NCBI RefSeq assembly: GCF_000012725.1
Contig: NC_007406.1
Span: 648,001-712,000, forward strand
DNA: 64,000 nucleotides
Direction: 5' to 3'
From: Nitrobacter winogradskyi Nb-255
GTDB lineage: Bacteria > Pseudomonadota > Alphaproteobacteria > Rhizobiales > Xanthobacteraceae
The position numbers were made by a program, and so were the translations under genes. This document shows, piece after piece, positions 1 to 8,860 of this stretch (positions within the stretch are counted from its first letter, which is position 1; the number at the start of each line of letters is the position of its first letter). Under the pieces are notes generated by a model that saw only the letters and a list, made by a program, of their open reading frames with translations, was not told the origin of the DNA and did no database searches.

Positions 1-1860
1 CCGCCTTATACCGGCAAGCCGCCCATCATCCTGTCGGCGACCGGCAAGGACGCCAATCCGTCCGATACCGCGCTTCCAGTGCCTGCGGGCAGCACGCTGA
101 TCGTGCGTTCGAGCGGCGGCAGTCTCGACGTCGCGCTCAGCGGCGGTGTGACCGAGAAGGCTGTCGCCGACAAGCCCGCGGAAGGCGCGAGCGAGCGGCA
201 TTTCATCATTGCCGCGGATGGCGCGGCTCAGGTGCGTGCGCCGTTGGGGCAGCCGCGATGGACTTTCAGCGCGATTGCCGATCGCGCCCCGGCCATTTCG
301 CTGGCCAAGCGGCCGGAACGCCAGGCGCGCGGATCGTTGCAGATGTCCTACCGCCTGGAGGACGATTACGGCGTGACCGAAGCCCATGCGGCATTCTCGG
401 CCCGGCCCGCATCCGCTGTAAACGATGGGACGGCCGCGCGCCCGCTGTTCGATCCGCCGCAATTCGCGCTGGTGCTGCCGAACGCCAGGCCCCGTAGCGG
501 CATCGGGCAGACGGTTCAGGATCTGAGCGAAAGTCCCTACGCGGGCGCCGAAGTGACCTTGACGCTGACGGCGCGCGATGACGCCGGAAACGAGGGTCGC
601 AGCGAACCGCTCGACCTGCGCCTGCCGGAACGCGTGTTCACCAAACCGCTTGCGCGCGCGCTGATCGAGCAGCGTCGCATCCTGGCGCTGGACGCCAATC
701 AGAACAGGCAGGTCCATACCGCGCTCGGTGCTCTGCTGATCGCGCCCGAGGTGTTTACTCCCAGGGCGGGCGAGTATCTCGGTCTTTACAGCGTCACGAA
801 GCAGCTTGAGGAAGCGCGCATCGACGCCCAGTTGCGAGAAGTCGTCGCCAGTCTCTGGGGGCTCGCCGTCAGCATCGAGGACGGCAACATCACCGATGTG
901 GAGAAGGCGCTGCGTGCCGCGCAGGATGCCTTGAAGGAGGCCTTGGAGCGCCGCGCGAGCGATGAGGAGATCAGGAAGCTCACCGAGAACCTGCGCGCGG
1001 CGCTGGATAATTACCTGCGCCAGTTGGCCGAACAGATGCGCAACAATCCGGAGCAACTGGCGCGTCCGCTCGACCCCAACGGTAAGGTGATGCGTCCGCA
1101 GGATCTCGACAACATGATCGAGCGCATGGAGCGTCTGTCCCGCTCCGGCGACAAGGAAGCCGCCAGGCAATTGCTCGATCAATTGCAGCAGATGCTTGAG
1201 AATTTGCAGATGGCGCAGCCGGGCCAGGGCGAGGGAGCGGGCGAGGACCTGCAACAGTCGCTGAATGAACTCGGCGACATGATCCGCAAGCAGCAGCAGT
1301 TGCGCGACAAAACCTACAAGCAAGGCATGGATTCGCGGCGCGATGACGATGACGGCCAAGAGCGCGGCGGTCAGAATGGCATGGGCGGCCTGCAGCAGGA
1401 TCAAAAGGCCCTGCATGACAGGCTCAAGACATTGCAGCAGGAACTCGCCCGGCGCGGCATGGGATCGAGCCAGCCGGACGACGATCTCGGCCAGGCCGAT
1501 TCGGCAATGGGCCAGGCGGGCGGCCGGCTTGGCGAGGGTAACGCCGATGGCGCGGTCGACGCGCAGGGCCGGGCGCTCGACGCGCTGCGCAAGGGCGCCC
1601 GGAGCCTCGCCGAAGCCATGCAGCAGGGCGAAGACGGGTCGGGTGGTCGTGCGGGCCGGCAGAGCGGCGGTCAGACCGACCCGCTGGGGCGGCCGTTGCG
1701 GGGTCGCGAGTTCGGCAACGAGACGACAGTCAGGATTCCCGGCGAGATCGATGTTCAGCGGGTCCGCCGCATTCTCGAAGAGTTGCGCCGCCGCCTCGCC
1801 GATCCGTCACGGCCGAAGATCGAACTCGATTACATCGATCGGCTGCTCAAGGACTACTGA
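1..1860 (+). CDS. TIGR02302/DUF4175 family protein, 3' part
   Basis: The frame is open from the first base, so the gene starts upstream; 619 codons are visible and end in TGA. The first half looks like an extracytoplasmic beta-rich region. The second half (about codons 300-560) is rich in Gln, Arg, Asp and Gly and probably partly coiled coil, with stretches such as QQQLRDKTYKQ, and the tail ends LDYIDRLLKDY. This fits the alphaproteobacterial TIGR02302 family, whose members are usually longer than 800 residues with N-terminal membrane segments that would lie outside this window. The function of the family is not known to me. The last 14 bases overlap the convergent response-regulator gene. 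Confidence 0.85.
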   Translation, partial: PPYTGKPPIILSATGKDANPSDTALPVPAGSTLIVRSSGGSLDVALSGGVTEKAVADKPAEGASERHFIIAADGAAQVRAPLGQPRWTFSAIADRAPAISLAKRPERQARGSLQMSYRLEDDYGVTEAHAAFSARPASAVNDGTAARPLFDPPQFALVLPNARPRSGIGQTVQDLSESPYAGAEVTLTLTARDDAGNEGRSEPLDLRLPERVFTKPLARALIEQRRILALDANQNRQVHTALGALLIAPEVFTPRAGEYLGLYSVTKQLEEARIDAQLREVVASLWGLAVSIEDGNITDVEKALRAAQDALKEALERRASDEEIRKLTENLRAALDNYLRQLAEQMRNNPEQLARPLDPNGKVMRPQDLDNMIERMERLSRSGDKEAARQLLDQLQQMLENLQMAQPGQGEGAGEDLQQSLNELGDMIRKQQQLRDKTYKQGMDSRRDDDDGQERGGQNGMGGLQQDQKALHDRLKTLQQELARRGMGSSQPDDDLGQADSAMGQAGGRLGEGNADGAVDAQGRALDALRKGARSLAEAMQQGEDGSGGRAGRQSGGQTDPLGRPLRGREFGNETTVRIPGEIDVQRVRRILEELRRRLADPSRPKIELDYIDRLLKDY

Positions 1861-2239
1861 TCGTTCCGCCGGTCTGCGTCGTCAGCGCGCCCGCGACCGC
1901 GGCGCGGATATCGGCCACCGAAAACGGCTTGGTGACGACATCATGCACGATGGCGTTGAGGCCCGACGCGCGCTCGCGCTGATCGGCGAAACCTGTCATC
2001 AGCAGGATGATCAGGCCGGGAAAATCGCGCGCGGCGGCAAGCGCCAGCGCGATGCCATCCATGATCGGCATCTTGATGTCGGTGAGCAGCAGATCGAAGG
2101 TGTGTGCGTCGGCTGATAGAATATCCAGCGCTTCGGCGCCGTCAGCCGCGGTCACGATCTCGTGGCCGTCCATGGCGATGGCGCGGGCGACCAGCGAGCG
2201 CATCGAGTCCTCGTCGTCGGCGATCAGTACCCGCGCCAT
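1847..2239 (-). CDS. cpdR: Single-domain response regulator, CpdR-like
   Basis: A 130-residue receiver domain with no output domain. It has the acidic pair D8-D9, the phospho-acceptor D54 in LLLTDIKMP, a Thr in LMTGFA and the conserved Lys in VTKPF, so it should be phosphorylated by a histidine kinase or phosphotransferase. Length and motif spelling resemble CpdR, the stand-alone regulator that, when unphosphorylated, targets substrates to ClpXP in Caulobacter and rhizobia; the specific name is inference from similarity. It lies 3 bases downstream of the zinc-ribbon gene on the same strand and its 3' end overlaps the convergent TIGR02302 gene. Confidence 0.85.
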   Translation of the reverse strand: MARVLIADDEDSMRSLVARAIAMDGHEIVTAADGAEALDILSADAHTFDLLLTDIKMPIMDGIALALAAARDFPGLIILLMTGFADQRERASGLNAIVHDVVTKPFSVADIRAAVAGALTTQTGGTISSP

Positions 2240-2242
2240 CGG

Positions 2243-3100
2243 TTAGGCTCCATTTCCGGCGGCAAGATCCTGCCGGTTGAAGAAGCGAACATCGATACTG
2301 CGGCCTTCAGGTGGCGGCGACGCCAGCCGTGTCCGGAACCAGATGTTTTCACCAGGCTTGAGCGCGGGCTGCTCTAGAACCGCGTTCCACGCGTAGATCT
2401 CCGTTTCATGCGCGTCGCGGATGCTGAAGCGCAGGCGCGGCAGTTCGACCGGCTTGCGGGTTTGCGCCGCGATCATGCCCTCGATCACCAGAACCTGCTT
2501 CCCGTCGACGGTTTCGGTCGAGGTGGTGACGTCCTTGAACGCCAATCCGCGCAGGTTCACTTCCAGTCCGGCGAGCCGGTAGAACGTTGCGGTTTGCGGA
2601 AGCAGGCGCACGATGTCGACGCGCCAGATCACAAGAGCCAGCACAAGGGGGGCCATCGCAACGCAGAAGGTGTTCAGGGTGATCGTCGGCCGGTGAAAGA
2701 CGAATAAGGACCTGAGCCGGTCGCGGAACCGCGAGGCAATGGAAAGCGCGCGTTTGTTATCCCGAGTCGTATTGTCCCGGGGGGTGTTGTCCTGCCGGGC
2801 CGGCGGCGTCCTGGCGACGGCAAGGTTCTGTTGCGGCATTCGGGTTTCGGGAGATTCCGGCAAATCGCTGGCGATCGACGGACTGTCGATCGACGGCATC
2901 TCGCCGGCGTCGGGAGGGTCGGTCCATCCCGCCATCTCGTCCGCTCCCGCCATCGTGGGGACGCGAACCCTGGCGATATTGTCCGGCGTCGCCCGCCATG
3001 TTTCCTTGCAGCGCGAGCAGCGGACGATGCGGCCCTTTCCGCCGAGCTTTGCGGGGTCGACCGCATAGGATGTCGTACAGTGGGGACAGACAATGTGCAT
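2243..3100 (-). CDS. MJ0042 zinc-ribbon membrane protein (DUF3426-like)
   Basis: 285 residues. The N-terminus carries a four-cysteine zinc ribbon (C5-P-H-C8 and C28-S-R-C31) of the MJ0042 type, followed by a low-complexity linker to about residue 130, one hydrophobic segment near residues 140-165, and a C-terminal beta-rich domain resembling DUF3426. This is the usual architecture of a widespread alphaproteobacterial protein of unknown function encoded near ftsEX. It is transcribed divergently from ftsE and is followed after 3 bases by the CpdR-like gene, so the two are probably co-transcribed. Confidence 0.85.
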   Translation of the reverse strand: MHIVCPHCTTSYAVDPAKLGGKGRIVRCSRCKETWRATPDNIARVRVPTMAGADEMAGWTDPPDAGEMPSIDSPSIASDLPESPETRMPQQNLAVARTPPARQDNTPRDNTTRDNKRALSIASRFRDRLRSLFVFHRPTITLNTFCVAMAPLVLALVIWRVDIVRLLPQTATFYRLAGLEVNLRGLAFKDVTTSTETVDGKQVLVIEGMIAAQTRKPVELPRLRFSIRDAHETEIYAWNAVLEQPALKPGENIWFRTRLASPPPEGRSIDVRFFNRQDLAAGNGA

Positions 3101-3253
3101 GGACGAATCGCCAGAAGTAACGCTGTACGAAATCTACGCGCCGACCGTTAACGAATCGGAAACCATAACCGACGCACAAAAGGACGATTGCGGGGGCTCC
3201 ATGATCTTGATTTGACGCGTCCTCACGCGAACCAGGAAATCGGGACACAAGGC

Positions 3254-3913
3254 TTGATCCGGTTCGAAAATGTCGGCTTGCGTTACGGGCTCGGCCCGGA
3301 GATTTTGCGTGACATCAGCTTTCATCTTCCCGCCCGCTCCTTTCAGTTTCTCAGCGGCCCGTCGGGCGCGGGAAAAACCTCCCTGCTGCGGCTTCTGTTT
3401 CTGTCGCTGCGGCCGACGAGGGGGCTCGTCAACCTGTTCGGTCAGGACGTCTCGCTGCAGAGCAAGGATGCGATCGCCGACCTGCGCAAGCGTATCGGGA
3501 TCGTGTTGCAGGACTTTCGTCTGCTCGACCACATGACCACCTACGAGAATGTCGCGTTGCCGTTCCGGGTCATGGGCCGCGAGGAGTCGACCTACCGTCG
3601 CGAAGTGATCGATCTTCTGAAGTGGGTGGGGCTCGGCGAGCGGATGGATGCGCTGCCGCCGGTCCTGTCAGGGGGGGAGAAGCAGCGCGCGGCGATCGCT
3701 CGCGCGGTGATCGCGCGGCCGCAGCTTCTGCTGGCGGACGAGCCGACCGGCAACGTCGATCCGACGCTTGGGCAACGTTTGCTTCGGCTGTTCATCGAGC
3801 TGAACAAGTCCGGCACGGCGGTCATCATCGCCACCCACGACATCGCCCTGATGGATCAGTACGACGCGCGGCGGCTGGTGCTGCATCAGGGGCGGCTGCA
3901 TATCTATGAGTAA
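3254..3913 (+). CDS. ftsE: Cell-division ABC transporter ATP-binding protein FtsE
   Basis: ATPase subunit of the FtsEX complex, which couples division to periplasmic peptidoglycan hydrolase activation. From the TTG at 3254 the protein has 219 residues, the usual FtsE length, and begins MIRFENVGLRYG. It has Walker A GPSGAGKT (35-42), the signature LSGGEKQR (139-146) and Walker B LLLADE (159-164). An in-frame start at 3188 would add 22 non-family residues and was not chosen. Its 3' end overlaps ftsX by 8 bases, indicating translational coupling. Confidence 0.95.
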   Translation: MIRFENVGLRYGLGPEILRDISFHLPARSFQFLSGPSGAGKTSLLRLLFLSLRPTRGLVNLFGQDVSLQSKDAIADLRKRIGIVLQDFRLLDHMTTYENVALPFRVMGREESTYRREVIDLLKWVGLGERMDALPPVLSGGEKQRAAIARAVIARPQLLLADEPTGNVDPTLGQRLLRLFIELNKSGTAVIIATHDIALMDQYDARRLVLHQGRLHIYE

Positions 3914-4877
3914 GGCAGGGGACGGCCACGATGTGCTGATGGATCTCGGGCGCGAGCGCCCTCAGGTGCCGGTCCGCGCGCGCAACATGTCGCCGATCGT
4001 GCCGCGTGCGTCGATCGCCGGCCGCGCGCTGGTGGCCGTGGTCGCCATCATGACGTTTCTGGCGTCGATCACCACCGGGGCGGTGCTTCTGATCAACGCT
4101 TCGGCCTCGGAATGGCAGTCGGAAGTCGCGAGCGAAATCACCCTCCAGGTACGTCCCGCCGCCGGCCGCGATCTCGAGCAGGATGTCGCGGCCGCCGCCG
4201 CCGCGACCCGCGAGCAGCCGGGGATCCTCGATGTCAGGCCGTACACCAGGGAGGAGTCGGCCAAGCTGCTTGAGCCCTGGCTCGGCAGCGGGCTGTCGCT
4301 CGACGATCTGCCGGTGCCGCGCATGATCGTCGCGCGCGCAGCGCCCGGAACCAGGCTCGATCTGGAAGGGCTTCGCAGCCGCGTGACGCAACTGGCGCCC
4401 TCGACCAGCGTGGACGATCATCGCGCCTGGATCGACCGGATGCGATCGATGACCAACGCGACCGTGTTCGCCGGTATCGGCGTTCTCGCGCTGGTTATCA
4501 TTGCGACCATTATCTCGGTATCGTTCGCGACCCGGGGGGCGATGGCGGCCAATCGTCCGATCGTCGAGGTGCTGCATTTCGTCGGAGCGAGCGACCGATA
4601 CATCGCCAATCACTTCCTGCGCCACTTCCTGCGGCTCGGGCTGAGGGGCGGCGTGATCGGGTGCGTCGCCGCGATGCTGATGTTCGGGTTCTCCGAATCG
4701 ATCGCGAACTGGTTCTCGGGAACGCCGGTGGGGGATCAGTTTGCGGCGTTGCTCGGCACGTTCTCGCTGCGCCCTTCCGGCTATCTGGTGCTGGCGGGCC
4801 AGACGATCCTGATTGCGGCGATCACCGCCTTTGCGTCCCGCCGCACGTTGTTCGCGACGCTTGATGAGATCGATTGA
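3906..4877 (+). CDS. ftsX: Cell-division permease FtsX
   Basis: 323 residues, membrane partner of FtsE. It has a short cytoplasmic N-terminus, a first membrane segment near residues 40-60, a large periplasmic loop to about residue 180, and three further membrane segments (about 185-205, 240-265 and 285-310), the four-segment FtsX layout. The start overlaps the ftsE stop by 8 bases. No terminator is obvious before the YdcF-like gene 93 bases downstream, which may be co-transcribed. Confidence 0.95.
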   Translation: MSKAGDGHDVLMDLGRERPQVPVRARNMSPIVPRASIAGRALVAVVAIMTFLASITTGAVLLINASASEWQSEVASEITLQVRPAAGRDLEQDVAAAAAATREQPGILDVRPYTREESAKLLEPWLGSGLSLDDLPVPRMIVARAAPGTRLDLEGLRSRVTQLAPSTSVDDHRAWIDRMRSMTNATVFAGIGVLALVIIATIISVSFATRGAMAANRPIVEVLHFVGASDRYIANHFLRHFLRLGLRGGVIGCVAAMLMFGFSESIANWFSGTPVGDQFAALLGTFSLRPSGYLVLAGQTILIAAITAFASRRTLFATLDEID

Positions 4878-4970
4878 GCGGCCGCTCTGGACGAATGCGC
4901 CATTCTGACGCTGCCGGACTCCACTTCGCCCCAAAACGCATTAAAATCGGGGGCCAGGGACACCGAATGT

Positions 4971-5696
4971 ATGAGTAAAGAAGCACGTCACGACAATGTG
5001 GAAGCTCCTCGCCGGGCGCCGGGCCGCCGGCGCGGTATGCTGCTTGCGACCCTGGTTGCCGCCGCCGGAATCGCCTTTGTCGGGGCGGCGGTCGGCTTCG
5101 TCGGATTTCTGTCGCAGCTGCGGGGGGTGGAGACAAAGCCCGCGGCTAACGCGGACGGCATTGTGGTGCTCACCGGCGGCTCGTCGCGGATTTCCGATGC
5201 CGTTGATCTGCTGGCCGGCGGCTACGGCAAGCGGCTGCTGATTTCGGGCGTTCATCCGACGAACGGGGTCAGCGATATTTCGCGCTCGCTGCCGGACAGC
5301 CAGCGGCTTCTGACGTGTTGCGTCGATCTCGATCGCTCCGCGGTCAACACCCGGAGCAACGCAAGCGAGACGCGGCGCTGGGTCGACGGGCAAGGCTTCC
5401 GCTCACTGATCGTGGTGACATCCAACTACCATATGCCTCGCGCCATCGTCGAACTGTCGCATGCGATGCCTGATGTCACCTTGATTCCGTTCGCGGTCAT
5501 TGGCGAAAAGTGGCGCGAGGAGCCATGGTGGACAAGCGGCGCGACCTTGCGGCTCCTGCTATCGGAGTATGTCAAATACCTCGCCGCCGAGGCGCGGGTT
5601 CGGCTGGCTCATCTTGGCCTCGACCTCGAACTCCCGCCCGAAAACGCGGATCAGTCGACCGGCGCGATCCAGCCACGACGGCCGGCCTCGGGCTGA
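4971..5696 (+). CDS. YdcF/ElyC-family (DUF218) membrane protein
   Basis: 241 residues with an N-terminal membrane segment (about residues 20-45) followed by a DUF218 domain. Typical family stretches are visible: DGIVVLTGG near residue 62, KRLLISG, and VVTSNYHMPRA, which carries the conserved Asn/His motif. Members are periplasm-facing proteins implicated in envelope homeostasis (SanA, ElyC, YdcF) with poorly defined chemistry. The stop is followed directly by a palindromic hairpin (5697-5737) that may terminate transcription. Confidence 0.85.
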   Translation: MSKEARHDNVEAPRRAPGRRRGMLLATLVAAAGIAFVGAAVGFVGFLSQLRGVETKPAANADGIVVLTGGSSRISDAVDLLAGGYGKRLLISGVHPTNGVSDISRSLPDSQRLLTCCVDLDRSAVNTRSNASETRRWVDGQGFRSLIVVTSNYHMPRAIVELSHAMPDVTLIPFAVIGEKWREEPWWTSGATLRLLLSEYVKYLAAEARVRLAHLGLDLELPPENADQSTGAIQPRRPASG

Positions 5697-5737
5697 AGGG
5701 CCTTCGCTTCTGATTCAATCAGAACCGAAAAGGCCCT
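5697..5737. repeat. Short palindromic repeat / hairpin (TTCTGATT type)
   Basis: A 41-base inverted repeat immediately after the YdcF-like stop codon. The outer arms are AGGGCCTT and AAGGCCCT and the core is TTCTGATTCAATCAGAA. The same core occurs at 24133-24159, 60990-61015 and 63572-63592, so this is a member of the dispersed repeat family. It can form a long hairpin and may end the ftsEX-ydcF transcript, although no T-run follows. Confidence 0.7.
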
Positions 5738-5774
5738 AGAATGCGCCAAATAACGCCCCGCAACTGGATGCGTG

Positions 5775-6554
5775 ATGATTTCCATCTTTCTGCGCTCGCT
5801 GGTTTTCAACATTCTGTTCTATGTGACGATGGCGATCTGGATGGTTGCCGCGCTGCCGACATTCCTGATGCCGCGCGCGGTGCTCGTCAGGATGGCGAAG
5901 GCCTGGGGGCGCTGGAACATCTGGCTGATGCGCGTCATCTGCGGCACGCGCGTCAAAATTCTCGGCACCGGGAAAATTCCGAAAGGTCCGCTGATTTTCG
6001 CCTCCAAGCATCAGTCGACGTGGGAGACTTTCGCCCTTTTCAGCCTCATCGATCAGCCGGTCTTCATCCTCAAGCGCGAGCTGACATGGATTCCGTTCTT
6101 CGGCTGGTATCTGCTGAAGACGGGAATGATCGGCATCGACCGCAAGGCCGGCCTGCGCTCGCTGAAGATGCTGGTCCGGATGACGCGGGAGCAGGTGCGT
6201 CTCGGCCGCCAGCTTGTTATTTTTCCGGAAGGAACGCGACGCCCGATCGGAGCCCCGCCGTCCTACAAGAGCGGCGTCGCCATGATCTATGCCGAAGGCG
6301 GCGTGCCCTGTGTTCCGGTGGCCCTCAACTCCGGCCTGTGCTGGCCGCGCCGGACGTTCCTGCGCTATCCGGGAACGATCACGGTCGAATTCCTCGATCC
6401 GCTGCCGCAGGGTTTGCGGCGTGATGAATTCATGTCGCGCCTGACGGCATCGATCGAGGGAGCGACCGCGTCCCTGGTCGAGGCGGGGCGGCGCGAGCAG
6501 GCGCGGCTGTCGGGTCGGGTGAAGGACGCGGGAGCGGGCGGGGGTAGAGCATGA
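5775..6554 (+). CDS. plsC: 1-acyl-sn-glycerol-3-phosphate acyltransferase family protein
   Basis: About 259 residues; membrane-bound acyltransferase that would acylate lysophosphatidic acid in phospholipid synthesis. An N-terminal hydrophobic stretch (residues 5-35) precedes the PlsC domain. The catalytic block is KHQSTWETF, where Glu takes the place of the usual Asp of the HX4D motif, as in many alphaproteobacterial members; the substrate-binding block is FPEGTRRP. ATG at 5775 and GTG at 5772 are both possible starts. The last codons run into a palindromic repeat: the TGA stop lies inside its arm (6545-6621). Confidence 0.88.
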   Translation: MISIFLRSLVFNILFYVTMAIWMVAALPTFLMPRAVLVRMAKAWGRWNIWLMRVICGTRVKILGTGKIPKGPLIFASKHQSTWETFALFSLIDQPVFILKRELTWIPFFGWYLLKTGMIGIDRKAGLRSLKMLVRMTREQVRLGRQLVIFPEGTRRPIGAPPSYKSGVAMIYAEGGVPCVPVALNSGLCWPRRTFLRYPGTITVEFLDPLPQGLRRDEFMSRLTASIEGATASLVEAGRREQARLSGRVKDAGAGGGRA

Positions 6555-6621
6555 TCCCGACCCGAAGGGCCGCGTCAGCGCAAAGTAGAAATCGGTTTTC
6601 GGATAAGATCATGCTCCAGAG
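6545..6621. repeat. Dispersed palindromic repeat (TAGAGCATGATC type)
   Basis: The left arm TAGAGCATGATC (from 6545) and right arm GATCATGCTCCA (from 6607) are inverted. The element overlaps the last three codons of plsC and provides its TGA stop. It belongs to the same family as the elements near 44.7, 48.8, 53.5 and 57.1 kb. Confidence 0.7.
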
Positions 6622-6679
6622 CGAAGATATTCCCAAGAGATAACCACGGTTTCCGTTCGACGCCTCCGCGGCGGCGCGC

Positions 6680-7264
6680 CTACCTCGGCATCGGCGTATC
6701 GTTGTGCAGCAGTTCAGCCAGCTGGTGCAGCTTTAGGTCGCGAAAGCCCTGTGACTCGATCGACCTCACGGTCGACAGGACATAGTCCCGGTTATGTCCG
6801 GAGCGGCCGTGCCCCTGCCGGACGTAACGGGCCTGGTCCGCCAGAGTCAGCCGACCGGCATACTGGACGTGACCGCGATCGACCACATAAGCGAGCGCGC
6901 TGACCCGCCGTCGCGCGTCGTCCTCCAGCCAGACGGAGCGCGTCACCTCGCGGTAGACGTGGGTGGTCTGCTCGCGCTCCCGCAAATATGCGATCGTTGC
7001 CTCGCGCCGGCTGGCCGCAACCCGGAATGCGATGCCCCGGCAGGCGCCCCCCCGGTCGAGCCCGAGAACCAGCCCCGGTCTCTCGGGCGTCCCGCGATGG
7101 TCGAACGAATAGACGCAGAGCGCCCGGTGCTCGCCGATCAGCCGCGCCGGAACCTGCTCGGCGAAATCGAATCCGGGTCTCCACATCAGCGAACCGTAGG
7201 CAAATATCCAGAGATCGTTGCCGGAACTGTCGAAAGCCGTTTCAAATTGTCGCTGCACGCTCAT
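6680..7264 (-). CDS. ChaC-like gamma-glutamylcyclotransferase
   Basis: 194 residues from the ATG at 7264, which follows a GAGCAGGG-like ribosome site; in-frame starts at 7324 and 7375 would lengthen it. The family motif FAYGSLMW is near residue 20, and the central block around AYLREREQ carries the expected acidic residue. ChaC proteins cleave the gamma-glutamyl group of glutathione to 5-oxoproline and Cys-Gly in the cytoplasm. The gene stands alone, divergent from the DUF2125 gene. Confidence 0.85.
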   Translation of the reverse strand: MSVQRQFETAFDSSGNDLWIFAYGSLMWRPGFDFAEQVPARLIGEHRALCVYSFDHRGTPERPGLVLGLDRGGACRGIAFRVAASRREATIAYLREREQTTHVYREVTRSVWLEDDARRRVSALAYVVDRGHVQYAGRLTLADQARYVRQGHGRSGHNRDYVLSTVRSIESQGFRDLKLHQLAELLHNDTPMPR

Positions 7265-7446
7265 CGCGCCCTGCTCAGGGCGTATTCCGTCATGTTTTGT
7301 ATGATCAGGATACGCACGAGCCATTAGAAATAAGGATTTTTGACGGCCAACCGGGAGTCTCGCGTCGCCGAACAATGCTTTAACAGAGCCGCGCCCCCAG
7401 GCGAAGCGAAACCGAAAGGGGCTGGTTTTGCCGGCGTCGCGCGACT

Positions 7447-8691
7447 ATGGTCGAAGACCCCGCCGACCCGGCCCACCAAGAGCCCGCCTTCCGCATGAAT
7501 GCTGCCAACAACGCCTCCAGCAAGTACCGTCTTTGGCCCATTTTCGTCATGCCCGTGCTGGTGGTCATCGCCGCCGCCGCCTGGAGCGCGTTCTGGTTTT
7601 ATGCGGCCTCGCAGGTCGATCAGACTGTTGATGCCTGGCGGGCGCGCGAAGCGGCGTCCGGACGCATCTATGATTGCGCCAAGCGGACGGTCGCCGGATT
7701 TCCGTTCCGTCTTGAGGTCCGCTGCGAGGATGCGACCGTCGAGCTGAGGTCGCAGACAGCCGAGCAGGCCGCGGCGCAGATGCCTCCCTTGACCGCGCGC
7801 CTCGGGGACATCCTGGTGATCGCGCAGATCTACACGCCCAGGCTGCTGATCGCGGAGTTCAAGGCGCCTGCGACGCTCTCCCGCCACGGTCAGCCGGTGA
7901 TGGTCGTCGATTGGCGTGTCGGGCGCAGCAGCATCGTCGGACTGCCCGATACGCCGAAGAGCGCGGATATCGTTTTCGACGACCTTGCGATCGACCGCAT
8001 GGTGGAATCGGTTCGGACACCGGCCGCACGCGCCGCCCATGTGGAGCTTCACGGCCGCACCGCGGAGAAGTCCACACTGGACAAGCCCATGATCGAGACC
8101 GCCGTGGAGTTGAGCGGAGCCACTCTTTCGGACATTCACCCGGTGCTGACGCAACCGTTCAATGCCGAGGTCGGCGCGATCGTTCACGGGCTGAAGGATT
8201 TCACGCCAAAACCCTGGCCGGTACGGTTTCGTGAATTGCAGGCGGCCGGCGGCCGTATCGAGATCAGGCAGTCGCGGATCCAGCAGGGCGATCTGATCGC
8301 GATCGCCGCGGGTTCGCTGGGGCTTACCGCCGACGGGCACCTTGACGGCGAATTGCACATGACAGCGACCGGTTTCGAGAAAATGATCCCAGCGCTCGGA
8401 ATCGATAAAATGCTGGAGCAGGGCGTCCCGCAGGAGACTCTCGATAAGGTCGCGCCCGGCGTGAAAAGTAAGGATATCGACAATCTGTTCGGTGCGCTCG
8501 ACCGGGCGATTCCCGGCCTTGGCAGGGCCGTGCGCGAAAACGCCAATGTCGGCGTCGCCGCGGGTCTCGCCGCGATTGGTCAGGAAGCGACGCTGGAAAA
8601 CAAAAAGGCGCGCTCCTTCCCGCTGCGGTTCGTTGCCGGCGCGGTCTTCATCGGGCCGTTGAAGGTCGCCCAGACGCCGCCGCTGTTCTGA
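7447..8691 (+). CDS. DUF2125 domain-containing protein
   Basis: 414 residues. One N-terminal membrane segment (about residues 30-55) is followed by a long, probably periplasmic region that fits DUF2125, an alphaproteobacterial family of unknown function. Two cysteines (YDCAKRTVAGFPFR and VRCEDA) near residues 78 and 99 could form a disulfide. An in-frame ATG at 7495 would remove 16 residues. It is convergent with the prephenate dehydrogenase gene and separated from it by a repeat. Confidence 0.8.
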   Translation: MVEDPADPAHQEPAFRMNAANNASSKYRLWPIFVMPVLVVIAAAAWSAFWFYAASQVDQTVDAWRAREAASGRIYDCAKRTVAGFPFRLEVRCEDATVELRSQTAEQAAAQMPPLTARLGDILVIAQIYTPRLLIAEFKAPATLSRHGQPVMVVDWRVGRSSIVGLPDTPKSADIVFDDLAIDRMVESVRTPAARAAHVELHGRTAEKSTLDKPMIETAVELSGATLSDIHPVLTQPFNAEVGAIVHGLKDFTPKPWPVRFRELQAAGGRIEIRQSRIQQGDLIAIAAGSLGLTADGHLDGELHMTATGFEKMIPALGIDKMLEQGVPQETLDKVAPGVKSKDIDNLFGALDRAIPGLGRAVRENANVGVAAGLAAIGQEATLENKKARSFPLRFVAGAVFIGPLKVAQTPPLF

Positions 8692-8761
8692 TCGAGCGCT
8701 GATATCCACCTCGGCGATCATGCGCGGGCCCGACCTGCGTATCCATCATTCCTCGTAAAAC

Positions 8762-8860
8762 GGGGCTCTATGATATGTTTTGACGCGTTTTCTTCACGCG
8801 AACAGGTCATCCATCCTCGGCTCATGCCCGAGGGCATGCTTTGCTCGAAAACGCTCTATG
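8762..8860. repeat. Dispersed repeat (GCGTTTTCTTCACGCG type)
   Basis: It carries the family core TGACGCGTTTTCTTCACGCG, the hinge CATCCTCGG...CCGAGGGCATG and the edge GCTCGAAAACGCTCTA. On the minus strand the edge reads TAGAGCG, and this TAG is the stop codon of the prephenate dehydrogenase gene. Related copies are at 60980-61087 and 63564-63692. Confidence 0.7.
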